Source: Owenia fusiformis (Eukaryota; Annelida; Polychaeta; Sabellida; Oweniidae). From it: DNA of 64,000 bases. Under the pieces are notes generated by a model. That model saw only the letters and a list, made by a program, of their open reading frames with translations, was not told the DNA's origin and did not search any database. Location: positions 2,053,730 to 2,117,729 of the forward strand of contig CAIIXF020000007.1 of NCBI GenBank assembly GCA_903813345.2, read 5' to 3'. Positions within the stretch are counted from its first letter, which is position 1; the number at the start of each line of letters is the position of its first letter. The translations under genes were made by a program, and so were the position numbers. Positions 38,201 through 50,744 of this stretch are shown in pieces.

Positions 38201-41200
38201 TAACCTCCCTATTGTCTTCCACCTTTTCCCAAAACAAATTACCTATCACGTTCCAATCTTTCAAATTCTTCAAGCTCTGTACACAAGCCTTCATTTCCAT
38301 CTATATCACTCTTGTCTTCATATCTATCATCTGCATCAGCTTCATTTGCACCATCAATATCACATACCGCCATGTCTTGGACACATGGTGGTGTGGGGAA
38401 TTCCTCAACAGTATAACAATACGCACTGATGCCTGAAATATGAACGTGTATCCCATACCTCATGTGGTTCTAGGTACATGAGTGAGAATATTTGAGTATA
38501 CAGCGCATAGGATACAGGAGAGATACTTCAGTATTTACCCATTTTCGCCCAGGTGGAGGACGTAGAACATAAACCAGCTTTTAAATGGTTCATGGTACAG
38601 TATGGTATAATATAGGACTATCTCTATGAACAACACGTCATCAAATCATTAGAAACTGAAGTTTCTTTCAATTCTTTTTCTATTTCAAATGGTTTAGTCA
38701 AATATGACGCGATCCTTGTTCATAAAGTTTTTTTAATATTATAAATGTATCAAACGTGCTTGTTTCATAATATTTTCTCTCTGTGAACACATACACTATG
38801 GCAATTAGTTTGAAAACGATAAATCTCTCTTAGCTCAATGGTAAATATACCAACTTAAGTACATATGAAGAACAAATAAGTTGGATCAAAATAGAACTGG
38901 AAACGTTGAAGTTAAGATATTTCGTGTTTCGATAATATACTAAAACCACGCAGAATCAATAATCTTACTAGATACACAATCTACAAGCACTTTGCATTAG
39001 GATTAGTGTTGGTTTAATGTTGTTTGACTGTTTAATTCATTACACATGTTCAAAAATTTGTAGACACATACTTTCTGTGGTATTGTTTTTATGTCAACTA
39101 GTTTGTACCACTCCCTCACAAAACATATTCCTCCTTCTTACCTTTTAAAATTACTTAAACGTTCGAATTCGAAACGCATGGTTGAGGAGGGCACACTTTA
39201 AAAATCTGGTTTCTTAAAATGAGGTACTAGAGTCACGTGATGTCTTCGACAAGCTAGACTTTCCAGAGGGGTTGCACAAATATGGACTCTTTAACCCGAT
39301 CCTTTCAGAATGAAAAACTTTAACACGTGAATATTTGGTAGTAGGTTAGTAATGTGATGTTTAAAAGGAGGGGAAAATGGACAGAACAATTTCAACACAG
39401 AACATGCACTATACCCGAACAAATCTCTGAAGAGGGGACTCACCCCATTTATTGCACAAGAATGTGTAGTAGCCACTGTACGCCACTTGGCCGAGGCACT
39501 GCTCGAACCAGGTGAAGTCGAAGTCCTTTCGGTGCATGAAGCTATAACCAGAATCCGCACATTGTACTGGTTCGCCTAAAATCAGAGGTTAACTCAAACA
39601 TGCTACAAGTACAATAAATCAAAAACGGGTGATCAATTTTTCACATCACCTCCATTCATTCAGACATTTGCAACAGTCCTATCCAAAAGCTCTGGTACAT
39701 ATTAAAACATACATTTTTCAAATTGACTCTCATTATAGGATGCAATTCACATCATTAAATTCATTTACCTTATATAATAGTTTTAAATTCGCTTTAATTG
39801 CTTTCTAGAAATTTAACACTTTGGCTAGATGTTAGAAAGCATATAACATCATAGGCCGAATATTAGAAAACTCCACAACATGCTCCCATGTCGCGATTTC
39901 AGCCGAATTTATACAGATTATGTTTTAATCATTTATTACATGATTTTCCATAAAATAAAAGTAGACATTTTGAAATTTTAGCCCAAAAGTGAAAACTAAG
40001 GTACATGTACCTAATATTAGTTGGAGGAAATTGTTCAAATACCTTTGGAGTAGGATATGTCCAAAATGAGCTGAAAAGTTCATTTTCGGCAATAAAAGTG
40101 GCGGCAACGTTGAATAACCAAGTCTTTATAGATATTATCGTATCTTTAAAATAAGCTGTATATAATACTGTATAGGAAGCAAATTAATGGAACACTTTTG
40201 GTGTTATGACCAAAGAGACGTAAAAGTGGCGGCTATTTTGAAAACAGGGGAGTTTTGAACTGGGAAGCTTAGTTTTTTCGTTGATTTTTTTCAGTCGATA
40301 ATTAACAGGAAGGATTTAGTTAAGTGGACTTTTATCGACAGAGTTATGAAACTACCACTGTTGTTCACTTGCAGACGGACAAATGTACGTAATTGCAAAA
40401 GCGTAACGTGTGAGTTGAAAACCGCAACTCAATTGGAGAAAAGTTGCTCACGGGCTTGATGGGTAACATCACATAATGATGTCAATCATTTAAAGTTCAT
40501 GTCTTTCTATAAAATTAAAGCTTTGAAAATAAAATTAAAGGTTCTTCACCTATTCGCTGAAGCGAAGTGTCTGAATAGGGAAACATGACGTCATCATAAT
40601 CTACAAGTATTACATCAACCTGCAAATCGAAATACAAACACATACTTTTTGATTATTTAGTTTCCTCATTAGATAAAAATGAAGTTTCATTAATCACTTG
40701 GTTTTAGTTCTTAGTCTAGATTTTTGTCGACAGTATACGTGAAAACAGAAAACAATTAAAGGCCATGACACCAGGTTCAATTCGCCATACCTGCTCTAGA
40801 TCGTTCCTAGTGCCTTTTAAGGCATCAACCATGGGCGCCCAGAAGTCATTGAACGTGAGATTGAACTCTATTAGATTTTCATCATTTACATCTACCCCAA
40901 GTTTGTTACGTAAACAGTATTTGTCAGCATAGAAGCTCCGTGCAACACCTAAATCAAATAAACAATATTTATCACTATCGTGCGTTTAGAACTAGTTTAG
41001 AGGATGAAAGTGATCGTCATGATTTGACAATGCATTTTGTAATTTCTTACCGATCTTATGATTTGATGTGATATCCTTTAAACTGTTTATATCGCTGCTT
41101 GCTAAAGTATATGCAATACTTCTGAACGGGTGGCCCCATGGTGCGCTGTACGAAAATGTGTTTTTACGTTGAACTGTAGGTGTACCTCCAGCACAAACAT

Positions 41201-44200
41201 CAAAATGGTGATTGTTTAGACCTGTAAAACAAATGGAAGAACTAGGAAGGTTAAATGCATGATTGAATAAACAGGAAACAATTCACACATGGTCTATCAT
41301 AAACATATACGAAATATCAACATCATTTTCTCATTAAATAAAACCGAGATGTTATCTGGGCGAGTACCTGTGCCTGCTGAAAGACAAGCTTCCATATTTT
41401 CTCCAGGGCCATCATTCGGTAGGACTACAACTTCACATTTTCTTCCACACTGTTCGCATACTGTTCTTATAAGATCGTGCGCAAAGCCATCTGGTTCTTG
41501 TGACAGAGGGTTTCTATGAGGTGAAAATGTATTGGAATTGAATTTCAAGTATACTGTATGTACAGGGTGTTTCATAATGACCGTCCCCCCATCAACCACC
41601 AACCACCAATCCCAAATAGCATACCAGCATATGTTAACTTATATATCATATGAAAGCTTGTTCAATTCTAGACTAATTAAAACAGTTTTGAATAAGCTCA
41701 ATAGTCTTTACAACTTGCTACATACCTCTACAAAAGGTACCCATTTTTCATTAAGCATAGAATCTGATAGCTACTTTTTTTCCAAAATAAGCCACGTGCC
41801 CTTCAAACAGCTATGATAACCATGCCTCAATACACTATTATCTAAAGTAATGTTCAACTTATAAACATTTGATGGATGCTGGAAATATACCCAATGATAT
41901 TTTAAAGAAAAAAGTATTAAATATTTCAAAGAAGTACCCAGAGAGCTCTTGGTGATTCAATGGATTATATAGCAATATGCTCCTCTCTTTAATCCATTAG
42001 AAATGGTAGCCACAAATCACATAAACTGAGGGTATATTACTTCCTGCGAAAGCTATTTCGATTTTGATATAATAGCTTTCCCACGGAGCATTTGGACAGC
42101 TCAATGATCGTGACCTTTGAAATCGAATTAAGTCGATCCGCGGCTTACTTTTGGTCTCTAACTGTGTCTTACATCAGTATCATCAATCCGTGTAAGTATT
42201 GGAGCGCTGGAGTACTTCTTTTTCGACCAAGACTTGTAATTGTTAGTCGAGTGAATCGTTTTACTGCCAAATTCCAATATGGCGGTTTCTGCTCGGACAT
42301 TTTCGTAAATCTCCGGAGGTTGTCCGAACCTAACTAATTCTCAAAATTCATTTCGTTCGTTGCGTATCTCGCACCTAGCAAACCGCCATATTGGAAATAG
42401 GTCTGTAAAACTTTAACTCGATGAACAATTTACAAGTCTTGATCGAAAAAGAAGTACTCCAGCGCTCCAAGTCTTGATCGAAAAAGAAGTACTCCAGCGC
42501 TCCAATACTTACACGGATTGATGATACTGATGTAAGACACAGTTAGAGACCAAAAGTAAGCCGCGGATCGACTTAATTCAATTTCAAAGGTCACTATTGA
42601 TGAGCTGTTCACTTCTCCGTTTGAGAGCCATAAGTTTCAAAATCTAACATGGCTCTCGAAGTGAGTAAAGGGTATAGTGACTATCAAACATAAGTTTGCA
42701 AATTATGTTTTCATTGACCAGTGCTAACATTTGGCACATAAGTCCAGAATTGAATAACCTTTACTATGGCGTATAGATTATGGGGCCACGTGATCTAGGA
42801 TTGACTGTGGCTAGGGGGACGGTCATTATAAAACACCCTGTACATGGACATGATGAAGGTTGTGTACCCAACCACAGCTAGTATGCAGTTATGATTTGGG
42901 GCAAGCTCAAATCATGATCTATATCCATTGTTACTTTCTCTAGATATAGATCATGATCTGGACTTACCCCAAATCATAACTGCATTCTGACTGTGTACGC
43001 AGCCGCAAGTTTCAAAAAACATAACGAAATCATATCACTGTAGACATCTATACACCCCATGCAGACAGATCGCATATAATTACATTCGTATAATGCGCGA
43101 CTCGAAATTCACCAGAAAAGTAGAAACATTTTGTCACCCATGAAGGAAATTAGTATTTTACTGCTTAATAAATGGTCAAGGACAGTTACATTGAATACTA
43201 TAAGTACGAGAATAGCATGACGTCTTGATATTTCAAGGTAACTCTTTCGAAAAGTGATGGCGGTGATCGAAATTACGATGTAAAGATGAAACCGTAATGA
43301 AATATTTGAAGATTTCTTTGGAAATCCAAGAAATATACATCACATATCGGATTTTTCAAAAAATAAGTCCTGCAGGTCAGATTCCCCCTTGTAGCATTAC
43401 CATTGGTCTCATACATATCATACAATTAATATTTGAAATACAGCTATCATTCGAACTATAAGTATGATGTTACTTTATTAATATTACATTGAAGTACATA
43501 TCATACTTATGTCCGATCATAAGTTCGAATAGTAGTTGGGTTTCAAATATTGACCAAGTATGACTCATATACGAGACCAATGTTAATGCTACCAAGGGGA
43601 ATCAGACCTTCATGCCTTACTATTTATACATGTATGACTAAGTATATTGCTTAGTTTTTCAAAGAAATCGACTAATATTCGTTGCGGTTTTATCTTTACG
43701 ATCGTCATTTCAATCGACGTCATCATTTTTCGAACGAGTTACGTTGAAATATCAAGACGGCATGCTATTCTCAAACTTGTAGAATATAAAATGACTGTCA
43801 TTCATCATTTATTAAGCAATAAAAAATTTATTTGCATCATGGGTGGCAAAATGTTTCTCCTTTCCTTGTGAATGTCGAGTCTTACATCATCCGAATGTAA
43901 TTTTAGGCGATCTGTCTGCATGGGTTGCATCTATAACTATAAACTATTAAGCTTAGTATGAACTATTAAACTTAGTACACTGTTGCTCATAAATATGGAA
44001 TATTTTACAGATGCGAACTGTTCGATGGAATTTCTACAAAATGGTAACATTTTGATGAAAATTTGTTATGTGTTCTCATTCCCTCATCAGTTTTGGATAT
44101 AAAACTGATTGGTATGAAAAATTAAAACATTTATGGTTGACTAAACTTGTATTCACTCAGGTGACCCCATGACCTCATGATATTGGTAACTTGAAAGAGG

Positions 44201-47200
44201 TGTCCAAATCTTAGTTGTAATCATTGTGCACAATTTATAAAAATTTAATTTAGAGTTGGAAGAGTTTTTAGAAGGCATGCCCCATAGAATAAGCGAAAAA
44301 GAGCATGGCAGGTCATAGGGATGGCGCTCTCTGGCATGAAACAAACTGCCATTGCCAGGACCCTAGGGGTGTGTCAGGAACAGTCTCTAAAATTCTGCAG
44401 TGGTACCAAAGGCACTGGAATATGACTCTAGGTCACAGCAATAGTACCCCTAGAGAGAAAAATGTAAGAAAAGACCCCCACCTGCTGCATTTATGCCATC
44501 AAAATCGCTTTAAGTCAACCAGTAGTCTACGAGATGAATGGCTGTCTCACCTCAAAACCCGTGTTCCAGAGCTATAGACAACCAGTGATTTCTTTATAAC
44601 GGATGCAAGGCCATGAGACCTTTAAAGAGTCCACAGCTGACTGATCATAACAAAGAAAGGTACCTTCAATGGGCAGGAAAGCACCAAAACGTTGGACCTA
44701 ATCGTTGGTGTAATATGACAGCATGTGAAGAAATAAGATGTGTCCTCCACAAAGTTGATAATTGTGTTCGTTTCTGTCGTAGACTCGGGGAAAGAGACAA
44801 TAAGGACACTTACTGATGTGACAGTCCATGAAGGCGACCCTATTTATATTTGGAGCAGTATTACAGAGGTTGTTTGGAGCAGTACTACAGAAATTGCACC
44901 CCCTTGGTGATTCCCAAACATAATTTCATAGTAAATTGGCTTTTTGGACCTCCATCAAGTACCACATGTAAACATAGTGTTTTGGGGCAACATTCAACTG
45001 CAGAGTGATCATCCTGTTGCATATGCTAGTGGCATTGTGTTGGATTACACCAGGGCAGGCAATGTGGACCAGCTACCATGGGCACCAAAGTCAGCCAATC
45101 AGGCTAATGCAGAGCAAATGTGGGACGACCTTGGTAATGAGATTCGTGACTTGGACCCCCACCTCAAAATTTAGACACGTTACGCACTGCCCAGATTGAG
45201 GAATGGGGCCTTATTTCGCTTTGAAAGGTCAGATGTTTCATTCAATGCTGGTCCCGTAGGGTTGATGCTCTGATTGCAGCACAAAGAGGACATAACACAT
45301 ATTAGTGCTATCATTGGATAGAGGACACTTCAATCTTCATGACCAGATGTTTATTTTGTTTGATCTGTTTTACATGTATGACGTGCACGGACCTGGGGAC
45401 AATTCGGGAAATACGGGCTGATTTCAGCTTTGAGCGTTAATCTCTGCCTTATTTAAAAAGCTAGCTATGTGTTTTATATATCATTTTGAAGTATTTTTTA
45501 TTCGCATTTCAGTGAAATTATTTTTTCTTCAAAATTTTGATGGGATCCAACATATTTTTAAAGTTAAACATATCCCAAAATCGTCAAATACGCTGTAAGA
45601 CGTAACACTTTACACTTACAGGGCTCGTTGAAATTGGGATAACTTTTGAAATAATGATCAAAATCCCACTAAAATTTCACAATTTATTCAATGGAACATG
45701 TTCATTTATGACGTCACAATTGCTTAACGGTTACAGTTTAAATTATCATATATGAACGCTTTTAAAATTTTCAAAATTGTGTAAGGTTTTGAAGGCGAAT
45801 GGGACGAGCAATAAGTTTACCTTCATTTAACCTTCTAGAGTCCATTTCACTGCTTCAGTTCGTCAGTAGAACGGCAAAAATAAGAAATTGGGAGACCATT
45901 GTGCAATAATATATAGAAAAGTATATTCATAATGTACATGAATGACATTTGTATATCTTGGATTGCTTCTAGTTTGGCTTATAAAGTGTGTGGCCTCTTA
46001 TATTTGGATGTTTCTCTGCCATGTTATTTTCAATAAGATTAACATGGCTGAAATTCTTCAAATTACAAGACGGCACAGGCTTATTGCACAAAAAACTAAA
46101 AAATCTGAAATATACAAATGTCATTCATGAACATTATGAATATACTTTTCCATATATTATTGCACAATAGTCTCCCAATTTCTTATTTTTGCCGTTCTAC
46201 TGACGAACTGAAGCAGTGAAATGGACTCTAATTCAAGTCTGATATGAAAGAAAAATTAACTGCACAATATTGTCATGGCGAAATTTACAAAACAATAACC
46301 AGTTTGTTTATTTTGCAAATAATATTAAAATAAGAGCTGGTTTTCGAGACTTGAAAAAAATGTGACGCATCGATTTTCTACCACAAATTCCATACATATC
46401 AATTTTTACCAACGCCCCAAGTGGATTTCTTGACCGTTTTCCAAAATTCAAAAACATTTTAGAAATATTGTCCTCGAGATCTTGCTACCCTGTGAATTTT
46501 GTCATGATTAGATAAGGATAAAGTATTTTATTTTTAGGTTGACTAAACTTGACAAAAATGTGACGCTTGTCGTTTTTGACGTTCTAAGGCTGTTTGCGCC
46601 CTATGCTGCTCATTGTTTTGTCTTGGTTTTTTGACGCCATAATCACGGGGGATAAGCAAAACGAGGGCGAAGCCACGGACTGCGACTCGCGTAACTTTAC
46701 ACCGCAGCCCAGCGCCAAAATGGAGGGACATTCGGCAGTGCCTTCTGCTTCTTCAAACAAAATAGAGAAATCCAGGTATTTTAAATGCTATCGTAGTGTC
46801 TAATCGGTGACCAAAATATTACTCTGTATCTACTGTTGGTCTGTAGATAAGAAAATAAGCAGTTGTCCAGATCAAGCTAAAACAGTAGCAAAGTTCTGAT
46901 TTTACCTGTAAAATATGTGCATATTATTTAATTTACTATACATTTGAAAGGAGTTTTAACACGTTTCTGATATCTAAAGGTTAGTTGAGGCTCCGAGTAT
47001 AATTCGTGAAAATGATTTGATAATAGAATGTGTTCATGAGGAGAAAATTAGATTCAAACTGCGCATTCATAGTGGACGCAGTCCAGTAAACAAAGCTATT
47101 TCAACAACGCAACACAGACTCCATTGATATTCTAAGCAACGCAGTCCAGCCGCGAACACGAAATAAATAAGATAGTGTAAACTATATTCCTGGTGACAAC

Positions 47201-49763
47201 GTAATATGTTTATTACAAACCAATTTGTGGATAGGGTTAAATATATAGATAATTGGATAGTGGTGAGACTTTTTATAAGAAGTAGAAATGCGAAACAATT
47301 AACTTTTTGATGATGCAATAAAAGCTGTTGGGGAAGGGTACATTAACTAGTATTTAAGATATTAGGAAAATATCAAATAATTGGAGAGTTGGTGAGTTAA
47401 TGTAATTTTGGATGATCTTTCCAACAGTCCATCAATATTGCTAGCTACCGTAAATTCATGATTTCAGCTGTATTTGACAGCTTGTATATATTTGCAGAAT
47501 GGATTGAGACACGATGTAGGTCTATTAAAATAGCCCTTTATATTCAATTTTGTCCAAAGTTGCTCCATTTCGGCCACACCTGTACACACATTGTGCTATC
47601 TACCTTTGGCTGTGATTGCGTTCAGCTTCAGATATAAAGCAACACTGAGTCGCGGACTGCGTTGGGCAGATGGATGGACTGCGACTATTATAAATTCCAA
47701 TTTTCTATGTAATTGTACGTTTTCCGCTTACCAAATATCACACGAAGATGTAATTGTAACAACAGAACATGAATAATTATATTAATTCGATGTCATTTCT
47801 GATTCCTTTGTTTAAATCGGTATATTAGGGACAAATATTGACAAAATTACATTTTTTTGTGGCAGATTTCGAATTCATTTGTGTTCATGCTAAACTATTG
47901 GACAGCCGAGCACCAAGAACGCCATTGCAGGTGGAGTATGAATATGTTGATCACCGACTGGAACATACTAGCTATTCTGTAGAATATCCAAACCAATAAT
48001 CTACCCCAAATCCTAACATGCCTTCCAAATTAAGTTTGGACTTACCGCCATTGTTCAGCTATAATGCGTTGTAACCTCGTTTTGAATTACGCGAGTCGCA
48101 GTCCGTGGCTTCGCCCTCGTTTTGCTTATCCCCCGTGATAATGTTACGCTAATTGTCCCCAGTTTCGTGCGACGTGTAATGACGATTTGTATCGGGGTGT
48201 TTTGAAAATGCAAAAATTCTTAGCGTACCCCTGTTTAAGTAACAGTAATTTTCTAAACTCAAATGTTAATATTTTTCTCTAAAACATGTTGATTTGTAGG
48301 TGAAATATGTGGTTATGATTTGCCTAGAAAATAAATGTCTGAGCCAACTCCAAATAAATGTTCTCTTACTCCAAACTTTGAATTCTGAGCTGCCAAATCT
48401 AATATTCCATATTTATGAGCAACAGTGTACATTCAAACATGTATGTGCGAATTTAAAAAAGTGTTTTTCGTAAAATGGAAAACAAGTCTTTACTCTGTAG
48501 CATGCATATATTCGAATCAAAGAATTAACCAAGAAATTTTGAAGTTCTTCACCGTTTTATATTGATTTGCTTATCATGAAATTAAAGCATATTTGTTTAT
48601 TCTGCACAAATGGCATTGTGATTGCTCCAAGGGATAATTTAACCATTGAAACGTTATAATGATTGCTAAGTGAATGTATAACTTACATGAAAGACGCTGG
48701 GTACCATCCAATCTCTGTGCCAAATATGAATGTCCTGAAATTTTGAAATTATGAATTGTAAACCATGATAATTTAATTATAAGTGAACATCTCCGCAAGA
48801 GTAGTCATCAGTTGTAATTAACGCCTCTAGGTTCGATGTCTGCTTGCTAATTTTGGGGAAGAGAATTATTCATACCGTATGCATTTATAAATTTGTAAAT
48901 TATGGCTTTAATTCTAAAACATCATCGGACTTCTGAGCTTAAATTAGTCAAATATTTGTGGTTCAATCAAACCTAAAAATAAGCAATCAAAGGACCACAA
49001 TGCAATATTCATAAAGGAAAATATTTTTACAGTATATTTTATTGAAGTATTTTGTAGTTTTTGAAATTTAAGTAGTGTCGGCCATGTTCATAATTGGTGA
49101 CGCAGCAGTTATCAAGAATCGTGGAACATGGGGCGAGCACATCATTAATTAATCAGGCATGTCTGTTGATGCCACGTAACATCTGCGTGATTTAAGATTG
49201 GGGGACCTTTATTGTTCCCACATAAAATTAGACCTTCCTCTAAAACATGTTAGAATATTAGCCGCTCTTTAGTGCGGGTAATAATTGAGATTATTTGCAA
49301 GGATCCACTTTTTGGACCACCCTATTTTGTTAGGATATCATATTCACCTCTCCCGTTCAATTCTCTCCATTTCCTCGCGTTCTGATGCTTCCTTTGCACA
49401 AGCATCCGGTTCTTTAGGTAGCTCCTCTATATCTATATCTTTGACAATAGTTTTGTTTTCTTTGGGATCGTCTGTTACTTCACATACAGGGGCAGGTGTG
49501 GTGTATATTGGGCACTCTTGTGAACTTTCTTCAGTTGGTTCAGGTATTGTTGGTTGAGGAGTTGGCGTCACGGGTGGACTGGTTGGTGTAAGGGGTGGAC
49601 TGGTTGGTGTAAGGGGTTGACTGGTTGGTGTAAGGGGTTGACTGGTTGGTGTAAGGGGTGGACTGGTTGGTGAGGGTGTTGTTTGAATAACGTCATCACA
49701 TATATGTTGTCTTTGACATGCGAGACTTCCACTTACCAAGACTAACAGTATTAATACCCGCAT
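35250..49763 (-). CDS. Secreted tandem SBP-family-3-like (periplasmic-binding-fold) protein; 3' end not found
   Basis: Twelve minus-strand exons with GT/AG borders and matching phases: 49763-49348, 48734-48687, 41513-41368, 41221-41051, 40948-40791, 40619-40550, 39575-39444, 38432-38243, 37498-37347, 36558-36388, 36084-35945, 35439-35250; at least 661 residues. Residues 1-15 (MRVLILLVLVSGSLA) are a signal peptide; a stalk of LTPTSxP heptads follows. Domain 1 is about 139-380, an acidic Cys-containing linker about 381-444, domain 2 about 445-661. Both domains have ...GF...L(I/V)R..CE.CGR.CE, then D.C......(F)S(Y/F)SAP, then K.YC(L/V)R...G, then VDVIL, then (L)MFRKDSDFSWFDKC-like ends. This is the order of an amino-acid-type solute-binding domain. 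No channel helices or membrane anchor is seen, so it is not an ionotropic glutamate receptor. Each domain is preceded by ER(I/L)ER(E/D)R. Ligand and role are unknown. The start at 49763 follows an acceptor (TTATTTTAG), so a 5'UTR exon lies upstream. Confidence 0.85.
36559..37346. other. Intron 9 of the SBP gene
   Basis: No exon or clear repeat; only short palindromic pieces near 36790-36960. Confidence 0.4.
37499..38242. other. Intron 8 of the SBP gene
   Basis: No further exon or repeat recognised. Confidence 0.4.
38433..39443. other. Intron 7 of the SBP gene
   Basis: No further exon or repeat recognised in this 1.0-kb intron, which separates domain 1 from the linker exon. Confidence 0.4.
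39576..40549. other. Intron 6 of the SBP gene
   Basis: AT-rich, no exon found. Confidence 0.4.
41563..42840. mobile_element. TA-flanked CAGGGTGTTTCATAATGACC element enclosing a long foldback
   Basis: Ends CAGGGTGTTTCATAATGACC and, inverted, CAGGGTGTTTTATAATGACC, bounded by TA. Inside, 42078-42250 and 42468-42615 are long inverted arms ('ggagcgctggagtacttctttttcg' and complement), with a short duplicate at 42436-42500. It lies 49 bp upstream of exon 3 of the SBP gene. No transposase. Confidence 0.85.
42876..42994. repeat. Hairpin repeat
   Basis: Arms 'gcagttatgatttggggcaa ... gatcatgatctatatc' and complement, with a short loop 'cattgttactttctc'. Confidence 0.8.
43054..43928. mobile_element. 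Foldback element, ~875 bp
   Basis: Arms of about 400 bp: 'catgcagacagatcgc' at the left end against 'gcgatctgtctgcatg' at the right, continuing diverged inward and meeting at 'attcgaactataagtatgat ... atcatacttatgtccgatcataagttcgaat'. No coding capacity. Confidence 0.8.
45384..48178. mobile_element. Element nested in the Tc1 copy
   Basis: Comparison with the uninterrupted copy 1 shows the insertion point in 'tttacatgacgatttg'. ATGACG occurs on both sides (45378-45383, 48179-48184). Inner ends share CTGGGGACAATT in inverted orientation. Inside are another inverted pair (46641-46694 with 48087-48142, 'cacgggggataagcaaaacg' ...) and a hairpin at 45838-46232. GGACTGCG or its complement recurs about six times. 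No transposase recognised. Exact ends uncertain. Confidence 0.7.
45838..46232. repeat. Long hairpin inside the nested element
   Basis: Arms about 140 bp, from 'agagtccatttcactgcttc' to its complement, meeting around 46000; spacer about 100 bp. Confidence 0.85.
49575..49679 (-). repeat. 21-bp coding tandem repeat (LTPTSxP)
   Basis: Five units of 'actggttggtgtaaggggt(t/g)g' in exon 1 of the SBP gene encode the Thr/Pro stalk, a likely mucin-type glycosylation region. Confidence 0.9.
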
Positions 49764-49869
49764 TATTGTTTTGACTAAAATAAAAATAATTGTCTTTAAC
49801 AATTAGGGCTGTTCTTAATTGCCATATGAAAACATTGCAACTTCATGGAAATAAGATAGTTTTAACTAT

Positions 49870-50640
49870 CTTAAAGTTGCTTAAGGACTCTGGATAGTTA
49901 TCAGAAATTTACACCAAACGGGAAATGAAAAAAAACATGTGGATTTTAGAATTTTTGAAGTAAGATAACGGAGTTCTGATTTGATCTTCAGTCAGTTGTA
50001 CTACTCCCATATATCATCTGCATGACCAGGATCACAAAATATTTGTAATTTTTCAGACAATGTGCCCAACATATTGCTTTAGGTCAGGGTGCATGTTCGG
50101 AATTTTGCTGCAACCCTCAATAGGGTCACGTGTTATTTTTCAAATTTGAATCACTCCTTCCTCACAATGTCTACATCTCATTTTTGTACAACGAGTGCAC
50201 TAATGTACCTAGAAAAGAATGTAGAAAAGAATGTTTTGATAAAATGTGACTCAATTTAGGAACTCAGCAAAATTCCGAACATGCACACTGGCCATAAATG
50301 ATAGCTTTGAAAATTTGAATTCATTTCTAGAAATAGAGAAAAAAATCGTTTTCCTTTTTATGTCCACAATTTTTGTTTCGGACAATTTTTCTAATTTTCA
50401 AAGGTCCTATTATTTAAAACAATATATTGTGCACATTTCCTGAAAAATTCTAAATATTCTGTTGAGTGGCCTTTCGGAAATTCTTACGTTTTTCAGTCAC
50501 AATTTCGGAGGGATGAAAAAGCTATTTCAGCATGGTAAGGGTCATTATGACCATGACCACTGTGATCCTGGTCATGTAAACGATATATGGGAGTAGTAAA
50601 ATTGATTGAAGGTTAAAGCAGAACTCTTGTTATCTTCTGA
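49870..50640. mobile_element. Diverged third member of the TTAA foldback family, with inner hairpin
   Basis: Shares 'ggagttctgatt', 'atatcatctgcatgaccaggatcacaa' and the 'gcccaacatattgctt' core with 24729-25483 and 54131-54887. Interrupted by an inner palindrome ('cgagtgcactaatgtacctagaaaagaatg' at 50190 and complement at 50700). Ends not clean. Confidence 0.55.
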
Positions 50641-50744
50641 TTCTTTTTCACTGAATTTTCTTGTTTTTTATACATTTATCAAAACATTCTTCTCTACATT
50701 CTTTTCTAGGTACATTAGTTCACTCGTTGTGCAAACGTGAAAGA

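Larger units (their letters stand above)
43978..48427 (+). mobile_element. Tc1-like transposon, copy 2, with nested insertion
   Basis: Same ends as 33558-35192 (CACTGTTGCTCATAAATATG) and TA on both sides. The decayed plus-strand transposase is at about 44300-45175. Visible pieces: KQTAIARTLGV-type helix-turn-helix, and near the C-terminus VDQLPWAPKSANQANAEQMW then DDLGNEIRDL, the Tc1 counterpart of LPWPAKSPDLNPIEH.W..L. Stops and frameshifts are many. After about 45383 the element is interrupted by a 2.8-kb insert and resumes at about 48179. Confidence 0.9.

Noticed and set aside
44305-44577. 90-codon open frame in the Tc1 element
   Set aside because: It is mostly in a shifted frame of the decayed transposase; reported as part of the mobile element instead.
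35250-49763. Ionotropic glutamate receptor
   Set aside because: The binding fold is similar, but no pore helices or transmembrane segments lie between the half-domains, and the exon junctions leave no room for them.
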